From NCBI GenBank assembly GCA_026210745.1, contig CP110630.1:2728001-2792000 (forward strand): a DNA stretch of 64,000 nt. Reading direction: 5' to 3'. Source of the DNA: Exobasidium rhododendri. Taxonomy: Eukaryota; Basidiomycota; Exobasidiomycetes; Exobasidiales; Exobasidiaceae. Under the pieces are notes generated by a model. That model saw nothing but the letters and a program-made list of their open reading frames with translations. It made no database searches and was not told where the DNA came from. Positions 9,559 through 19,179 of this stretch are shown here, in pieces (position 1 is the stretch's first letter; every line of letters begins with the position of its first letter). The position numbers were made by a program, and so were the translations under genes.

Positions 9559-10221
9559 TCATGAAGTTGTTGGGTCTTCGCCTATCGTTTGTGCAGCTTC
9601 TTGGATGGCGACAACCTGGCGTCACATAGCACACCCTTTAGCAAGAATACGGCGCATTCAACACACCTAGACAAATCCCACTCACCTCCAATCTCTTTTT
9701 CTCGCTCCTCAAATTGATATCTTTCAGCTGCCCTTCAACTCGCTTTCTGTCGGAGCGTATGGGAGAAAGTCTCGTCAGCTGAGGGGTATCATCCACTACA
9801 TTTACCGTACTGACATTTCACTTTGGATAAACTCTATCCTCTTGTCGACGTTTGTTTTGGCTTCCAACTGCTCCTGTCTTAGGAGGACTGGCCCGACCAT
9901 CTTGTATATCACATTCTCCGGTTTCAACAAGGCAAATTCCTGGTGCGAGACATTCGGAGGTTTCCAGGAAGAAGTTGTAAACAGTCAGATTTGTGCTACA
10001 AATACCACTACTGCCTATTTAAAGGTCTCATCCAACCGACACCAAGCTGTCTTGTCTTGTCTACTCTGTCTCACCTTCTTCACTTGATCATTTTCATTGA
10101 GCTGGGAATCCAGTCTCTGTCGTACTTCTACAGACTTTTGCAGCTCCAGTTCAATCTTCTGAAGTTCAGAGCCTACGATCTGCATCCTTCCCTCAAGCTC
10201 CTTTTGTGTGGCAGGTGCCAT
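9559..10221 (-). CDS. YKE2: Prefoldin subunit 6 (beta type)
   Basis: Four exons on the minus strand (10221-10075, 9939-9815, 9746-9686, 9615-9559) give 129 residues, the usual length. Prefoldin is the cytosolic hexamer that hands unfolded actin and tubulin to the CCT chaperonin. Conserved features are the N-terminal coiled coil (ELQKIELELQKSVEVRQRLD), the hairpin segment EFALLKPENVIYKMVGPVLL, and the C-terminal coiled coil with IKRVEGQLKDI. All introns are GT-AG and phases agree; one donor is GTCAGT and the others GTGAG. No single open frame covers the gene, so it is easily missed. It is divergent from the Trs20 gene (277 bases between starts). Confidence 0.9.
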
Positions 10222-10497
10222 GCTTTCCGACTTCGAGCGCGAGGAGTGATGGAGTGTAAACCGAGCTGTGGCCAAGATGGTGTTCCTTTCCTATGCACGC
10301 ACGCCCTTTTCGACATTTTGACTTTCAAAGGAGCATGTCTTCTTCGCGTAGATTACGTAATACAATTTAGGCTCATACTGTTGGTGCAGTGTCGGTACAG
10401 TCGATGTCCTGGTCGTCGTCTGGCATTGGCTTGTCCACAAAGCACCGGCAAAGCGTCGTCCACCGACGAACAACATACACACACAAACACACACATC

Positions 10498-11423
10498 ATG
10501 TCGTACTACTTTTGCATCGTGGGAACACGAGACAATCCGATATATCAAGCGGATCTGGCGTCTAAGCCAACAACTTCGAGTGGACCAGCGTCCTTCTTCA
10601 GCTCGAATAGTAGCATGGCAAATGCGACGTCTACTGCATCGTCCAGTTCAATGGCCTCGTCTGGGCCCGGCGCTTCGTCTGGTGATCAGCGGGGAAGTAT
10701 GGAAAGCTCGCAGAGCTCTCAAAGTGCTACCATATCCAGTGGCGGTGTCTTTGGATTTGGAAATGCTCTTGGTGCGCTTGCTGGAGGTCTCGGTGCAGCT
10801 AGAGAGGCCAGGAACACGTATGGAGGAAGCGGGCAAGGGCAGGCATCAACAACGACAGGGGAGGGAAAGGGACTGGGTTTCGGGAGATACACTGATAGAG
10901 ACGTCTTGCAGATGATCGCGCACAGTTCGCTGGATGTGGTAGAAGACAAGCAGTTCGTCAATCAGGCGATGTGAGTTTGGACGCAGGGCTGAAACTATGA
11001 AAGGGAGAGCAAAGACGGAAAAGGGCTGATCATGGACCTCGCTCTAGGTACCTCAAGGCCATCGATCGGATTAACGAGTGGACTACTTCCGCATTCATCA
11101 CACCAGGAAGTACGTCTCCGAGCAAAGTGACAGCATTCGCCGTTGTATGCTGAAATTCTGCACCTACACACACGCAGATCTCAAATTCCTTATCCTACAC
11201 GAGCACAAGCATGACGATGGCATTCGCAACTTCTTTTTTGATGTCTGGGAACTCGTTGTCAAAGTGAGTTGTGGGTGACAAGTAAGAGGACTTTTAAGTG
11301 ACGGCATACTCAGTAAAGGTTGCTTGCCAGATCATGATGAACCCCTTTCATAGCCTAAACGACCCGATCTTGTCGACCTCATTCGACAGCAAAGTGAAAG
11401 CCAGCGCCCGCAAACATCTCTGA
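10498..11423 (+). CDS. TRS20: TRAPP complex subunit Trs20 (TRAPPC2/sedlin) with insertion
   Basis: Four exons (10498-10970, 11048-11109, 11178-11263, 11331-11423) give 237 residues. The longin-fold core is clear: MSYYFCIVGTRDNPIY at the start, then SLDVVED, LKAIDRINEW, LKFLILHE, and the C-terminal segment MMNPFHSLNDPI with FDSKVKASARKHL. Trs20 is a core subunit of the TRAPP tethering complexes that act as GEFs for Ypt1/Rab1 and allow TRAPPIII assembly at ER-Golgi and autophagy membranes. Family members are about 140-175 residues. Here residues about 21-127 are a Ser/Gly/Ala-rich low-complexity insertion within the first exon. Splice sites are standard, and the insertion stays in frame. Confidence 0.92.
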
Positions 11424-11489
11424 GAGCCAACAACTCATGTATTACCAGAACGATTGTAGAATCATCAACAGCAACCTCGTGTACAGCAA

Positions 11490-12544
11490 TCAGTCCGTTA
11501 GTTGACGTTGCCATACCTTGACGACGCCGTCCGCACCCGCTGTGACTACTCGTCCTCCTTCTTTCTGTGTGGCCTCGATCCAGAGAATCGCCTTGGAATG
11601 TTCGCTAGATGCACTGTTTGTAGTGAATCTTTGCGCCTTTCCACTCAAGACGTCCCAAGCTCGGACCCGACCTTGCTCATCTCCCGCAAGGATGGTGCCG
11701 TCATCCACCGAGAGCAAGGATCGGCATCGGTAGTGGACGTTGAGACCTCCTTCGATCGTCTGCAGATGGGTGCCATCGGACAGGTCAAGGAGTACGTGAT
11801 CAGCGTTGGAGGATCCTTGTCGTGCTAGCAGCGAGACAAGAAGTGACGAAGCGTTAATGGTTGGAGTGATGGATGTTATAGCGCCTGAAGGGTGGGGGGA
11901 AGATGTCAGCTGCGATGGTAGATCAGGATGGGTACGATCGTGATCCTCCTCCACTCACGATCCATCGTGTCTTGCTGTAGCTGACCCGATCTTATATCAT
12001 AAGTCCTGACAACTCCATCCACAGAGCCAGTCCATATGGAGGACTCTCTGACTGCCGCGCAGAGTATGGTGTCCTTTGCTTCCTTGCACTCCATGACTGG
12101 TTTCCAAGCTCCTCTGGCTCGCAAGTCGTAGAATCGCAGGGTACTATCGAATCCGGCAGTGAGGAGAACGTCGTTCGGGTTCCCCTGCGCTCCACAATAC
12201 TGTACCACCTGAATAGCGCCAGTATGAGCAGAGAACCTACGAAGAATGGAGCCGGCCCCTACATCCCATTGCAGCACGTTGCGATCTTCCCCGCCAGACA
12301 CAAAAGTACCATTGTTACTTGCTATATCTATGCTCAGTACACCACCAGAATGAGCAGAGTATGACTTGATTGTTTCCGGGGTGGCAGACGATGTGACGTT
12401 GAAGAGATGTATTTGACGATCAGCTCCAGCCGTCAGTAGGTACCTTCCCAGGCTGTTCAATCTGGCGACATGGACGGGTCCCTTGTGTGGAGTGAGTGTG
12501 TGGCTTAGTGAGACTGGCAGGAGATCATTCTCCCTCTTGTCCAT
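11490..12544 (-). CDS. WD40-repeat protein, WDR83/MORG1-like
   Basis: Two exons (12544-11959, 11884-11490) give 326 residues. The protein is almost entirely WD40 repeats, about seven blades. They begin with a segment HKGPVHVARLNSLGRYLLTAGAD-like in form, and the hallmark SVDGVVRTYDIRSGQL is near residue 182. This last motif and the length match human WDR83/MORG1 (about 315 residues), a scaffold for ERK signalling that is also found with the spliceosome. The intron falls within a blade (GTGAGT donor, TTCAG acceptor, phase 1). The start is the first true ATG; a GTG three codons upstream was rejected. It is convergent with Trs20, with 66 bases between stops. Confidence 0.85.
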
Positions 12545-13743
12545 TGCCTTCACACGGAACGAAGAGTCCCTCCCTTCGTATCTTGTCTGGCCTGTGGTCT
12601 AAGCCAGGTCTATGCTGTACCCCACCGCTCCGCTCCTCTACTCGTTCCTGCACTGGTATCAAAGTGGTAGTAGCAGGTTCCGAGATTGAATTGGAGACGC
12701 GACCAAGGGATAAGGAGATCCCCCCCCTCAGGCTGTGAACAAGTCTCCGCTCTTCTCCTTTCCTGGTAGTGTTGATGTCAAGCCCTTGCCTTGATCACAC
12801 ACTTCTCTTCTCCTTGCCGACTTTTTTCGCATTCCTCATCGCAGTCACTGCGCCCACAAGATATGGCCTCTGACAATAGCACAGTTGAGTCAGCGACGCT
12901 TTCTGTTAATCTCTCTGGGGAGGGCTGCTTGAACGGTGACTGCTTTCCACTTTGAGCAACCTTTGACAAAACTCGGGCAATACACAGAACACTCTGTAGC
13001 TGACCTTCAAGTAGGTACAGACGGCGTGGTAAGCAGAAGTAGAGGGAGCGGACCGACTTGCTCAAGAGCTTCGAAAGGCAAGCAAGAGATTGCCCAGGCA
13101 CCGGCGCTGCACACTCCTATCTCATGCGTGCCGTCAATACAGCTCCGATACAGCGCCTCTTGCTTTTCTCTTACCAAACACTTGCAAGCCACATACATTC
13201 GTACGGTGTAGGGACCTCTTCGCTTCTGGCTGTAGTCGTGACCGCCGCATACCATAAATATGCGTCGTTTCTTCTAGCGACAATCTCCTTGTCTTTCCTC
13301 CTGCTTTCCTCGTCCCTTCTTCCTGCCTTCTTTCCACCCTCCCCTCCTCTACAAGACGACTACTGACGCCATCAGAGAACTTGCCATACACTACTTTCAA
13401 GCTTGTTGGCGAACGGAGCATTCATATTGCTGCATTTGGCGAGCCAGCCCCCTGCTTCCTTCAGGCTTAATCTTACAGTCATCAACATTTGGCATTCATC
13501 TACAGGACTAAAGAAGTACAAGGTGAGGCTTGAAATACTGATCATAGAGTCGAGACAAAAAACCGCTTCCACTGCCCCAGAGGGGCGCTTAGAACTTCGG
13601 ATCGTGCCCGATGTTCGCTAAGAACTATGTACTGCCTTCATGGCAAAGAAGATGAGAGAAAGCTAGCTGATGCTCACCGTAGATCTCCTGTTCGACGAAC
13701 GCAGTCGTAGGCAAGGCCCCCATTCAAAGGCAACGACGCCAAC
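12545..13743. other. Unresolved stretch, possible intron-rich gene
   Basis: No long open frame lies here, yet some pieces look coding. A plus-strand ATG at 12863 opens 24 codons (MASDNSTVESATLSVNLS) ending at a possible donor at 12936. A segment around 13367-13470 reads TPSENLPYTTFKLVGERS then IHIAAFGEPAP. An open stretch ends RLELRIVPDVR at 13621. I could not join them into one gene with consistent phases. A CT-rich tract (13264-13352) precedes the second piece and resembles a promoter, so a small plus-strand gene could start after it. I name no function. Confidence 0.25.
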
Positions 13744-14226
13744 ATGAACTTCTACCTCTGCCTCGCTGCCTTCGCTCTCTTCAGCTCCGCCTTTGCATTG
13801 CCCTTTCCCTCTGGTGAGTGTGCCAGACAAGTGGGGGCGCATGTGACAGGTCTTCGAGCGCTCACACTGAAGTAAATTCTCTCTCACGACACGATTTCAC
13901 GTCCTTGCCGATTTCCAGTCAAAAGTGAACAAGGACTCCCCAACTTCTCCTCCTTTCAATACAAGAAAGGAGTTGACTTCCATGAGTCCGACACGATCGA
14001 ACGCAAGAGAAGTGTGCACGGTGCCATTCTTCCCAGATCCCCGTCATACGACCTCCGTGAAGCCAAGTCAGCTACACTAGCGAAAGCGTTGACTTCTCCT
14101 CGTATTTCCGATTTGAAGAAGAAGGAAAAGAAGATCAAAGAGCAAGAGGAAGATGAAGACGATGCTCCTGAAAAGCCGCTGATAAAGGAATGGGCCATGG
14201 ATGGCAGCAAAGACAAGCTATTTTGA
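13744..14226 (+). CDS. Small secreted protein with dibasic processing sites
   Basis: Two exons (13744-13813, 13919-14226) give 125 residues. The first exon is exactly a signal peptide (MNFYLCLAAFALFSSAFALP). The mature part contains a Kex2-like site (ERKRSVHG, residues about 51-58) and an LPRS site. Its C-terminal half is a Lys/Glu-rich charged helix (KKKEKKIKEQEEDEDD) ending in EWAMDGSKDKLF. There are no Cys residues in the mature chain. The intron has a GTGAGT donor and a TTCCAG acceptor at phase 1. Size, signal peptide and dibasic sites fit a secreted prepro-peptide or small effector-like protein, but no family is recognised. Confidence 0.7.
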
Positions 14227-14694
14227 AATTTCAACTTGTATATCTTCCTCTTCGACATACCGTAGCTTGGCTTTTGCTACCCTGCGATGTTTGTTACCTC
14301 TTTACTGGCCCCTCTACCCCTGACTCGTTTTCCCCCCTTCCATTTCATTTCTTCTTGGCACTGTATCTCGAACTTCCTTCGATCTGGATATACTTACTTT
14401 ATTTCAGCTCTAGCATCGGTAGTCTCGGTGACTTTCAGCGAGTGTGCATAAATCGACCTTTGAATGGCTGGAGATGCTTTATGAAGCTTCCATCACGAGA
14501 GGCGGAGGGAGAGGATCTCGTATTGTGTAGTGAATAGTATGTCGTTTCAAAAGTATTATACAGTGTGGTCATTGTAGATTGATTATGCTTCATTATTACC
14601 GTCTATCAGTCGAGTCCTGGCATTGAAAGGGTAAATTGAGTCAAGGAGAGGGACATGAGAGAGAAGCAGAGAAAGGCACGCCTCTATCGGTAGC
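14227..14694. other. Convergent 3' region, no gene recognised
   Basis: 468 bases between the stop of the small secreted protein and the stop of the Derlin gene. The sequence is T/C-rich and fits two 3' untranslated regions. I see no RNA gene or repeat. Confidence 0.5.
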
Positions 14695-15375
14695 TCACAG
14701 GAATGCAGGCGTCGCAAGCAGATTTCTGCCTCCGCTCTTCACTTCTCGAGGCCATATGTCCACGAGAAAGTAATCTGTATCAAGAGAAACATAGACATGT
14801 CAGAGGGAGGAACAGAATACAAACGTATCTCTCTTTACACACTCACATATGTGACCTACTGCGATACCTAACAAGTCGCCTACAGCTGCCTTATAGCTGC
14901 CCGAGAGTACCCAGCTGAATGCTACGAGCGCCCAGGGAAGATACGGCGCTGTGATGACCAAGACTCCAAACAAGCTCAAACGCACATGTCGATTCCTTCT
15001 ACTCCAGAGGTACACAAGTACAAAGCCGAGCGGACTGCCTAAAAATGGCAAAGTGACCAACGGGCTCAACAAGACGAGAGCAAACGATGAGAATAAGATC
15101 AGATACACAAAATCGGCCTTTTTCCCGGCATAGTGATTTTCTTCCAGCATCTTCGAATACCGAGTCGCAAACAGAAGGTTGAATAAGAAATCGACGCTGA
15201 ACGGGCCAAAGTATGCCAAAGAAGTCGGAATCCTCCAGAGTTGACCTCGAAGAACCAGGCGAAAAGAAAGAAAGAGCTGCAGTGACGACACCAGTCCAAC
15301 ATGCTCAGCCAACGCCAAAAGCAAAGCTGACCCCGCCCAGACCTTCGTTATGGGAGGTATGGAGTCGAGATCCAT
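14695..15375 (-). CDS. DFM1/DER1-like: Derlin family ER membrane protein
   Basis: Two exons (15375-14847, 14774-14695) give 202 residues. Derlins are rhomboid-like pseudoproteases that help move misfolded proteins out of the ER for proteasomal degradation (ERAD). Family features include the start DLDSIPPITK, then LVLRGQLWRIPTSLAYFGPFS (read in two parts), the WR motif, and the loop GSPLGFVLVYLW. The closing segment is GDLLGIAVGHIYYFLVDMWP; GHIYYFL spans the intron. About six membrane helices are expected. The C-terminus is short (ends NLLATPAFL) without a long SHP-box tail, so assignment between Der1 and Dfm1 is open. The start is the only nearby ATG. The promoter abuts the AT-rich island. 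Confidence 0.9.
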
Positions 15376-15525
15376 GCTGACGACGAAAAAAAACGTCAAG
15401 CTGGTGAAGTGGACAGATGGAAGGGTAGGCTAGAGGGAAAGGGGAGGCTCCTACAAGTCTTATGGGATCAGAGCTCGTCCTTTGGAAGGCAACTCTAATT
15501 CCACGTGGAGGGGTGCACACTCAGA

Positions 15526-15556
15526 TACCATGCGCTACTACTATTAAATACACGTG
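15526..15556 (+). repeat. Left terminal inverted repeat of the AT-rich island
   Basis: 31 bases matching the reverse complement of 16917-16947 at 29 positions. It ends inward with the palindrome CACGTG. Confidence 0.7.
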
Positions 15557-16916
15557 GGTTTTTTGACCACTATCGAATACGCCGTGTACGACATGCTGTA
15601 TCACCATGACCGCTTGTCCAATGTAGAATAGCTCCTAATGAAATGGAATTGTATAAACATTCGCAGCAAACTTGTCTGAAACAAAAAGTGTAAAACATGC
15701 CGTTTTGAGTGAGCTGCTCTAAGTGTGAAATTTTATTAGGCCCTAAAAAACCAGTCAAAAAGTCCCGGGAACGCGAACAACATACACGGTGTATTGATGG
15801 CCGCCACGATGCTACCATAACGTTGTTCAATGAGCTCGAGACTTTGATACAATGTAGAAAAGTTACAGTATTATATATATGAGGTGTGAAAAAAAAATGA
15901 GAAGATACATATGAAAGAGAGGAGATATAGGGGTATTGAGCCACTACGCCAGAAGGGTCAATACTACAAAAAAAGTCATGGTCACGGTACAAAATTTACG
16001 CGAAATTAGCTCTGCTGCTCCGCGCAACAGCTTCAAGCTCCAGTAAGTTTGAGTGAATTATTAGTTATCATATCTAGCACTCCATTCATTTAGAATGACC
16101 GTTGTTCTCAATAAGGTGTGTTGGTACAAGTTTCTCAACCTCACTTTAACTGACCCCCAAAAACAGACTCGACTTCAATTATCTCCTTCTTTTGTCACTA
16201 TAATATATTTTAGGACTTAGTAAGTGTTTTAGCTATATATCATAGCAACATATGATAGTAATACTATTTGCCCTAAAAGAGCCTGCTGGTCACGCAAATG
16301 AGCTTCGTGGATGGTAAAATGGTCAAATTTGGGTCATTATGGCAGTTTCACGGTCCTAATATGAGCCAATTTTGCTATCTTATCTGATAGACGTCGTGTT
16401 GGGTTCATACTATACAAATATATGCGAAATTAGTGTGGAAAAAAGATTCAATGCTTAAAAATGACCATTTATTTATCATGTTGACGAGTAAATAGCCTTT
16501 GTAGCATTTCAGGTCAATTTAATGGTTCAGCCCATTAGCATGATTCTGGCTTGGATCACTCCAAAAGCATTTGGTACCTAATAAAAGTTGTTCATTACTA
16601 TCTCCTGTATGTTTTGTCTTTTTAAATTTGTATATTATTAATTAGAATATGCTACAAAGCGAGATTCCGCTGACACCATGGTGCAAATTTCTAAAAAATG
16701 ATGGCGTAGTGCGTATTTTCAGTGATAGCTTTTTGGACGCGCACAAACCGACAAACACCATCTTCTCTTATAGGAAAACTTCATCAAATTCCATGAGAGC
16801 GTCTAAGTTACATAGGGGGGGTTATCCGATAGGAGTGCATGGTCATGCCTGCGGCGTCAGAGGGCGCAAATAGGGGCCAGGAGAGCGTCAATCGGGTGTT
16901 TTCACGTTCCCGAAAT

Positions 16917-16947
16917 CACGTGTATTTACTAATAGTAGCGCATGGTA
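16917..16947 (-). repeat. Right terminal inverted repeat of the AT-rich island
   Basis: 31 bases, inverted partner of 15526-15556. It lies 75 bases before the start of the Dap1-like gene. Confidence 0.7.
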
Positions 16948-17021
16948 CTTCCATTTGGAGTGAGTCTTGATGGGCATGTCAGGGTGCGTCCTTGCGAGTG
17001 ACCTCCGTCATACAGAATACA

Positions 17022-17936
17022 ATGAGCTCTTTCTTCGATAGATTGCAGGGCGAGGAAGCAAGTCTACTAGACGCAGTGAGTGTATGTGATGACCACTTGA
17101 ATCCTTCGTGTCCTACTGACGGAAGCATGATAATCTTTGTTTCCCCCTCAGATACACACGATCCTGCTCAGGAATCCCCTCAATACAGCTCTCGCATTCG
17201 TCATCCTCTACCTCTTCGTCTCTTTGCTGCTCCCATATCGCATCGCGAAGCTCACACCATCTCTAGGGAAAGCACGTTCACCGTCATGCAATCATACCAC
17301 ATCATACTCCTACTTGCCCGAACATCCACCCGTCATTGTATGGAAGAAGTACACCCCGCGCACCCTAGCCGTGCACGATGGCAGTGATGTTGCATTGCAT
17401 GGAAGCAAGAAGGCATCGACAAGCGAGGATTCCAAGATTCTTTTGGCCATCTCAGGGAATGTGTACGACGTGACAAAGGGTGCTCACTTCTATGGACCAG
17501 GTGAGTGCATTGCTGGGGTAAATCCGTGCAATTGACTTAGCTCAAGTACTCCTTCTTTAAAAAGGGGGGCCTTACGGAAATTTTGCTGGGAGGGATGCCA
17601 GTCGTGGGATGGCTAAGCAGTCTTTCGACTTAGGTGAGTGCTCCAGTAATATTTAGCATGAGAGGGCGTATCTAATCGTCCCTTCTATTTGATTGCTCCA
17701 GACACGCTCACGCCGCTTGACCAGCCCATTGACTTGCTTCAAGACCTCACGCCAATGGAGATGTAAGTGGATGTGGCGGATGTTTGGTTGTCGGGCAATG
17801 ATCGACAGCTAAGCGAAATCATGCAAACCTTTCCCTTTCCCCCTGTAGCTCTGCTATGCGTGAATGGGAGTCCCACTTTACATCAAAGTACGGAGTTGTG
17901 GGAACGTTGGTCAACGAAGGCGAGGAAGATTCATGA
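17022..17936 (+). CDS. DAP1: Membrane-bound cytochrome b5-like heme protein (Dap1/PGRMC)
   Basis: Five exons (17022-17075, 17152-17500, 17565-17633, 17702-17762, 17849-17936) give 206 residues. An N-terminal membrane helix (TALAFVILYLFVSLLL, about 29-44) is followed by the cytochrome-b5-like domain. Family marks are VWKKYTPRTLAVHDG, ILLAISGNVYDVTKGAHFYGPG and PYGNFAGRDASRGMA, with the Tyr residues that bind heme in PGRMC proteins. The C-terminal part EWESHFTSKYGVVG is also typical. Dap1 binds heme and supports cytochrome P450 enzymes of ergosterol synthesis at the ER. All introns are short and GT-AG. It is divergent from the Derlin gene, with the AT-rich island filling the space between. Confidence 0.92.
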
Positions 17937-17972
17937 TTGGTATGCGCTAAGCGGTCTGTATGTTGTAAGCCT

Positions 17973-19005
17973 CTAGGTGAATTCTAATTCATCAGACTCG
18001 ATCAAGTCATGCAAGAAGGCACAAAATGAGAAGAGAGGGAAGCCAACGACGTTGTTGAAATCGCCTTCGATAGATCGGATCAAGATGCTTGCCTTGCCTT
18101 GGATGGCGAAACCGCCGGCTCGATCAAGTCCTTCCCCTGAATCAACGTATGCTTGTAATATCGGTGCTTGATTTTCTGCAAAACGAACAATCGTCTTTTC
18201 CGACAACGACCTTGCGACGTAACCAGGTGATCGAATGGTCGAGTGTACAATCGTTACTCCTGTGACTACCTCGCACTGCGTAGGAGCACAAAAGATTATC
18301 GCTCTGCTCTGCTCTCCTCCCACTAATTCTAGTAGCACTCTGACTACACTCTCACCTTGCCATCGTTGAGCTCAGCGAGCATACGAAGATTGTCCAGCGC
18401 ATCGATTGGCTTCTCGAGAATTTCCTCGTCTTTGATCACCACAGTATCGGCTAAATCGGTTGACAATAAAAGCAGAAGCGTGTCAGGCGGCAAACTTCAA
18501 CGTTCGGGTGACTATCACGTATTCTCCTCACCTGAAATCACCAAGTCCGGTGGATCTTCCGGAGACTCGTTGATCAGCCTCTCATACACTTCCAGAGCCT
18601 TCCTTGCCGATGTCTCGACAGGATACTCGAAGGCGGCCTCTCCAATGAATTCGCTCTTTGGTAGATTCTCTTCAAAAGTAGAAGGAATGATCTCCGGCTC
18701 CAATCCCTGTCTCGGAGATAGTCGTGAGCGTACGAAAAGGAAAGAAAGAGAAAAGTATACACGACCTGACTTACAATAGAGGCCAGAATCTCCTTTCTCC
18801 TGGGACTGTTACTAGCCAAGATGATACGCTTCCCTGTTTAAGAAGGGGTCGAATTAAGCAAAAAAGCACATAACTTTTCCCCGATAGGAGGACTCAACTT
18901 TGTTCACCTACCCTTGAGCTTTTCCAGTGCCGGAATGGCGAGGGCGTCTTTTCTCACCGCTTGTGGCCTGCCGATGGCACCTTTTGTCGTTGTGCCGGGT
19001 CCCAT
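17973..19005 (-). CDS. Maf-family nucleotide pyrophosphatase
   Basis: Five exons (19005-18912, 18833-18775, 18706-18532, 18450-18356, 18275-17973) give 241 residues, close to family length. Maf/ASMTL-N proteins hydrolyse non-canonical and modified nucleoside triphosphates to monophosphates. Conserved motifs are ILASNSPRRKEIL near residue 36, the catalytic VISADTVV (assembled across an intron), EKPIDALDNLRML, the TIVHSTI strand, and GLDRAGGFAIQGKAS with FNNVVGFPL. All phases agree. The final exon stops 37 bases after the Dap1 stop, so the two genes are convergent. It shares a 174-base promoter with ALG8. Confidence 0.92.
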
Positions 19006-19179
19006 CTTCACCTCGACTTGGCCGTAGTTGTTGGTAAAATATTCAGGATCCACAAACCGCGACGCTTAGAAAGGGAAGATTTAATCGCGGTCGAGCCACC
19101 TTCAGACGGAAGTTAGGGTTGACGTTTCCTCCCCTTCCCCATCCCGAAAACACAACCGGAGACGCAACGATCGGCTCCA

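Larger units (their letters stand above)
15526..16947. mobile_element. AT-rich island with terminal inverted repeats, candidate non-autonomous DNA transposon
   Basis: Both ends carry a 31-base inverted repeat. The left copy is 15526-15556 (begins TACCATGCGCTACTA, ends AAATACACGTG). The right copy, read inverted, is 16947-16917. They match at 29 of 31 positions. The 1.42 kb between is markedly richer in A and T than the neighbouring genes and has no open frame above about 140 codons, and none with recognisable transposase motifs. No long target duplication is evident; a TA at each outer edge would fit a Tc1/mariner-like insertion if the element proper starts at CCATGCG. It occupies nearly all of the space between the Derlin and Dap1 genes. 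An alternative is a pair of shared promoter elements. Both repeats contain CACGTG. Confidence 0.55.

Noticed and set aside
15570-15992. 140-codon open frame inside the AT-rich island, considered as a transposase remnant
   Set aside because: It shows no DDE-type motif, helix-turn-helix pattern or other transposase signature, and has low-complexity composition.
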